Part shown: piece after piece, positions 61,399 to 64,000 of the stretch
How positions within the stretch are numbered: position 1 is the stretch's first letter
How the letters are laid out: the number at the start of each line of letters is the position of its first letter
NCBI GenBank assembly: GCA_019751945.1
Contig: JAIEMT010000003.1
Span: forward strand, 98,993 to 162,992
Length of the DNA: 64,000 bases
Direction: 5' to 3'
DNA from: a bacterium
GTDB lineage: Bacteria > Bdellovibrionota > UBA1018
Translations under genes and position numbers: made by a program
Notes under the pieces: model-generated
What the model was told of the DNA's origin: nothing
The model's database searches: none
Seen by the model: only the letters and a program-made list of their open reading frames with translations

Positions 61399-61796
61399 TG
61401 ACCGAACGTCGAGCATCTTGTTCCTGCGGTCAGCTCAGCATTGCTTGTCAGGGAGAACCCGTTCGAATCTCCGTTTGTCACTGCCTGGAATGCCAAAAAC
61501 GCACAGGTAGTGCTTTCGGAGCGCAGGTCAGATTTTCAACCGAGCTAACGAGTCCCCGAGGCGACTCAACTGTTTACACTCGAGTTTGCGAAGACGGCGA
61601 TCGCATCCACTTTCACTTCTGCCCAAAATGCGGTTCTACTGTTTATTATCTGATGGAAAGTCAGCCCGAACTGACTGCGATCACCCTTGGAACATTTGCC
61701 GACCCCCAATTTCCTGCACCTCGCTTCTCCGTCTACGAAGACCGCATGCATTCCTGGGTTTCAGTTCCCGGCTCTGAGGTCGAACACTTCAACTAA
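61398..61796 (+). CDS. GFA/CENP-V family zinc protein
   Basis: A 132-residue protein of the glutathione-dependent formaldehyde-activating (GFA) family. Zinc cysteines are visible in ASCSCGQLS, CHCLECQKRTGSAFG and HFCPKCGSTVYY. Most family members have unknown substrates. Coupling to gcvH (TAATG) in a one-carbon unit makes a role in formaldehyde handling plausible but unproven. It stops 18 bp before the convergent gcvP. Confidence 0.9.
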   Translation: MTERRASCSCGQLSIACQGEPVRISVCHCLECQKRTGSAFGAQVRFSTELTSPRGDSTVYTRVCEDGDRIHFHFCPKCGSTVYYLMESQPELTAITLGTFADPQFPAPRFSVYEDRMHSWVSVPGSEVEHFN

Positions 61797-61814
61797 GAAT
61801 TTTAGATTTCGCTT

Positions 61815-64000
61815 CTATTGATAAGCATCCATCGGCGGACACGCGCACATCACATTGCGGTCGCCGTAGACGGAATCGATTCGCGACACTGAGGGCCAAA
61901 ACTTGTGCTCCTTGGTCCAGGAGGCCGGAAACGCCGCTTTTTCACGAGAATACGGACGATCCCACTTGTCCGACACGACTTGCGCTGAAGTATGTGGCGC
62001 ATTCTTGAGAACGTTGTTCTGCTTGTCCGCTTTACCTTTTTCAATTTCTTCGATTTCTTTTCGAATCTGAATCATGGCTTCGCAGAAGCGATCGAGCTCA
62101 TGCAACGATTCGCTCTCGGTCGGCTCAATCATCATCGTGCCTGCCACCGGGAAAGAAACCGTCGGAGCGTGGTAGCCGTAGTCCATCAACCGTTTCGCCA
62201 CATCTTCCACTTCGATACCGGAAGTTGGTTTCAGCTGACGGAGATCAACAATGCACTCATGCGCCACAAAACCATTTTTTCCACGATAGAGAACCGGATA
62301 GTACGGCTGCAGTTTCTTGGCGATGTAGTTGGCATTCAAAATTGCCACCTGAGTGGCTCGCTTCAAACCATCGGCACCCATCATCAAAATGTAAGTATAA
62401 GGAATGGGGAGAATGCTCGCCGAACTCCACGGAGCCGCGGCCACAGCGCCCACCGTATTTTCACCGCCCATCGGAACAATCGGATGCCCCGGCAAGAACG
62501 GCTTCAGGTGCTCCTTCACGCAAATAGGACCCATTCCCGGGCCACCACCGCCGTGCGGAATACAAAACGTCTTGTGTAAATTCAGGTGAATAACGTCAGG
62601 ACCAAAATCTCCCGGCTTACAAAGCCCGATTTGCGCGTTCATGTTCGCGCCGTCCATGTAAACCTGGCCGCCGTGCTTGTGAACGATTTCGCAAATCTCT
62701 TTGATGCCTTCTTCGAACACACCATGAGTAGAGGGGTACGTCACCATCAGCGCGGACAAATCATTCTTATGTTCTTCCGCCTTCACTCTTAAATCTTCGA
62801 TGTCGATATTGCCGTTCGGGTCGGTCTTCACCACTACCACGGACATTCCCGCCATCGCCGCGCTGGCCGGATTCGTTCCATGCGCCGACTGTGGGATTAA
62901 ACAGACACGACGATGCTTCTGACCACGATTTTCATGATACTTATGAATGACAAGCAATCCCGCAAACTCGCCCTGAGAGCCCGCATTCGGCTGCAACGAA
63001 ACCGCTGCATAGCCCGTCAACTCTGCCAACAAATCTTCGAGATGCTGAATCATGAGCTGGTAACCCTTCGCTTGTTCTTTCGGAATGAAGGGGTGCAACT
63101 TTCCAAAACGCGGCCAAGTAATGGGCAACATTTCTGCAGCCGCATTTAGTTTCATGGTGCAGGAGCCGAGTGGAATCATCGACGTAGTGAGCGACAAGTC
63201 CTTCGCCTGCAAGCGATGAATGTAGCGAAGCATTTCCGTCTCGGAGTGGAAGCTATTGAAGATGGGGTGAGTAAGGTACGGAGTTTTTCTCGACTGCACG
63301 CCCGACTGGTAAGCAAAGTTCTGGACACCATCCTTCAGCAAATCTTTCAAATTAAAACCGATGGCTTTTCCTTCGGAGAAAACATCCAGCAAAGCAGAAA
63401 GATCTTCTTCGAGTTTGGTTTCATCTAAAGAAATGCCAAGGCTCTTTCCGTCGGGGTAGCGACGAATGCCAATCTCCGCAGCATCCGCGCGAGTGTAAAT
63501 ACGATCGGCCAAACTCACGTTCGGCAAAGTGACCTTCAACGTATCGAAGAACGGTTCACTCCCGATTTCAAAACCCAGCTTACGCAAACCCGCAGCCAAA
63601 AGCTGAGTGAAGCCGTGAACGCGTTCCGCGATTTTTTTCAATCCCTGCGGACCATGGTAAACCGCGTACATGCTAGCGGTAATGGCCAGGAGAACTTGAG
63701 CCGTACAAATATTGCTAGTGGCCTTGTCGCGACGAATATGTTGTTCGCGCGTTTGCAATGCCAAGCGCACTGCGGGCTTGCCGTCCATGTCTTTCGATAC
63801 GCCGACCAAACGTCCTGGAATGTGGCGTTTGAATTCGTCTTTCGTAGCCATGTAAGCCGCGTGCGGACCGCCGTAACCCATCGGCACACCGAAACGCTGA
63901 GTACTACCAACCGCAACATCCGCACCCATTTCACCAGGTGGCTTCAAAACCGTGAGCGCCAAAATATCTGCCGCCATCACGGCCAGCGCGCCTGCATCGT
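61815..64000 (-). CDS. gcvP: glycine dehydrogenase (P protein), 5' end outside window
   Basis: PLP-dependent decarboxylase of the glycine cleavage system. The window holds the C-terminal 728 residues of an expected 950 or so; the frame is open to the window edge ([16 protein letters not shown]). The PLP Lys codon is at 62571-62573 in [17 protein letters not shown], and [21 protein letters not shown] and EPTESE are intact. It is the single-chain form, on the opposite strand from gcvT-gcvH and convergent with them. Confidence 0.96.
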   Translation of the reverse strand, partial: DAGALAVMAADILALTVLKPPGEMGADVAVGSTQRFGVPMGYGGPHAAYMATKDEFKRHIPGRLVGVSKDMDGKPAVRLALQTREQHIRRDKATSNICTAQVLLAITASMYAVYHGPQGLKKIAERVHGFTQLLAAGLRKLGFEIGSEPFFDTLKVTLPNVSLADRIYTRADAAEIGIRRYPDGKSLGISLDETKLEEDLSALLDVFSEGKAIGFNLKDLLKDGVQNFAYQSGVQSRKTPYLTHPIFNSFHSETEMLRYIHRLQAKDLSLTTSMIPLGSCTMKLNAAAEMLPITWPRFGKLHPFIPKEQAKGYQLMIQHLEDLLAELTGYAAVSLQPNAGSQGEFAGLLVIHKYHENRGQKHRRVCLIPQSAHGTNPASAAMAGMSVVVVKTDPNGNIDIEDLRVKAEEHKNDLSALMVTYPSTHGVFEEGIKEICEIVHKHGGQVYMDGANMNAQIGLCKPGDFGPDVIHLNLHKTFCIPHGGGGPGMGPICVKEHLKPFLPGHPIVPMGGENTVGAVAAAPWSSASILPIPYTYILMMGADGLKRATQVAILNANYIAKKLQPYYPVLYRGKNGFVAHECIVDLRQLKPTSGIEVEDVAKRLMDYGYHAPTVSFPVAGTMMIEPTESESLHELDRFCEAMIQIRKEIEEIEKGKADKQNNVLKNAPHTSAQVVSDKWDRPYSREKAAFPASWTKEHKFWPSVSRIDSVYGDRNVMCACPPMDAYQ

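Overview
The window is dense, protein-coding Gram-negative DNA: about 68 genes on both strands, no rRNA, tRNA, CRISPR array, insertion sequence or prophage that I could see, and no gene-free stretch longer than 300 bp. The signs point to a flagellated, didermic member of the Bdellovibrionota or a neighbouring deltaproteobacterial-type lineage (inference, not proven). They are the many secreted lipoproteins, PilT, L- and P-ring flagellar genes, BamD, a peptidoglycan-recycling pair, DapL-type lysine synthesis, an ETF plus membrane (Fe-S) oxidoreductase set, and a remnant of the TIGR02147/DUF4423 regulator family that is typical of Fibrobacter and Bdellovibrio-like bacteria.

Layout. 0-4 kb: a GAF protein and a PilT-type motor, small lipoproteins, a PilZ-like membrane protein and a small ferredoxin. 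4-9 kb: anmK converging on an M48-like lipoprotein/amgK/murU-like set (cell-wall sugar recycling), then a LysM lipoprotein. 9-16 kb: an outer-membrane barrel, then a three-gene unit of a winged-helix regulator and two secreted trypsin-fold proteins with broken active sites, a lipoprotein and a deoxynucleoside kinase. 16-22 kb: citrate synthase, secreted proteins (one a degenerate metzincin with a probable CTG start), a TPR protein and a repeat-rich barrel. 22-26 kb: lptM-lysA-dapA-dapB-dapL. 26-30 kb: etfB-etfA and a membrane ETF:quinone oxidoreductase candidate. 30.7-37.4 kb, minus strand: a seven-gene lysine-catabolic unit (amino-acid dehydrogenase, kdd, kamD, kamE, MoxR ATPase, VWA protein, small RHH-like protein). 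37.6-40 kb: a secreted coiled-coil protein and a cold-shock protein. 40-44 kb, minus strand: M20 peptidase, astA, astD. 44-48 kb: a BatE-like protein, bamD, a TPR protein, a CAP lipoprotein and gene remnants. 48-57.5 kb, minus strand: one long flagellar unit flgF-G-A-H-I-orf70-flgJ-M-N-K-L-csrA-fliW. 57.7-64 kb: two secreted proteins, folD-gcvT-gcvH-GFA, and a convergent, edge-truncated gcvP.

How the genes fit together. Lysine is both made (dap/lysA) and degraded (kam/kdd) within 15 kb, with the ETF system, which could accept electrons from acyl-CoA dehydrogenation, lying between. The MoxR/VWA pair directly after kamDE is a good candidate for a repair or reactivation machine for the B12/PLP enzyme lysine 5,6-aminomutase. 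The two genes are joined by a dnaX-type A-AAA-AAG slippery heptamer in exactly the right frame to give a fusion protein; this is the most interesting single signal in the window. A second theme is protease folds without active-site residues: one M48-like, two trypsin-like and one metzincin-like, all secreted or lipid-anchored.
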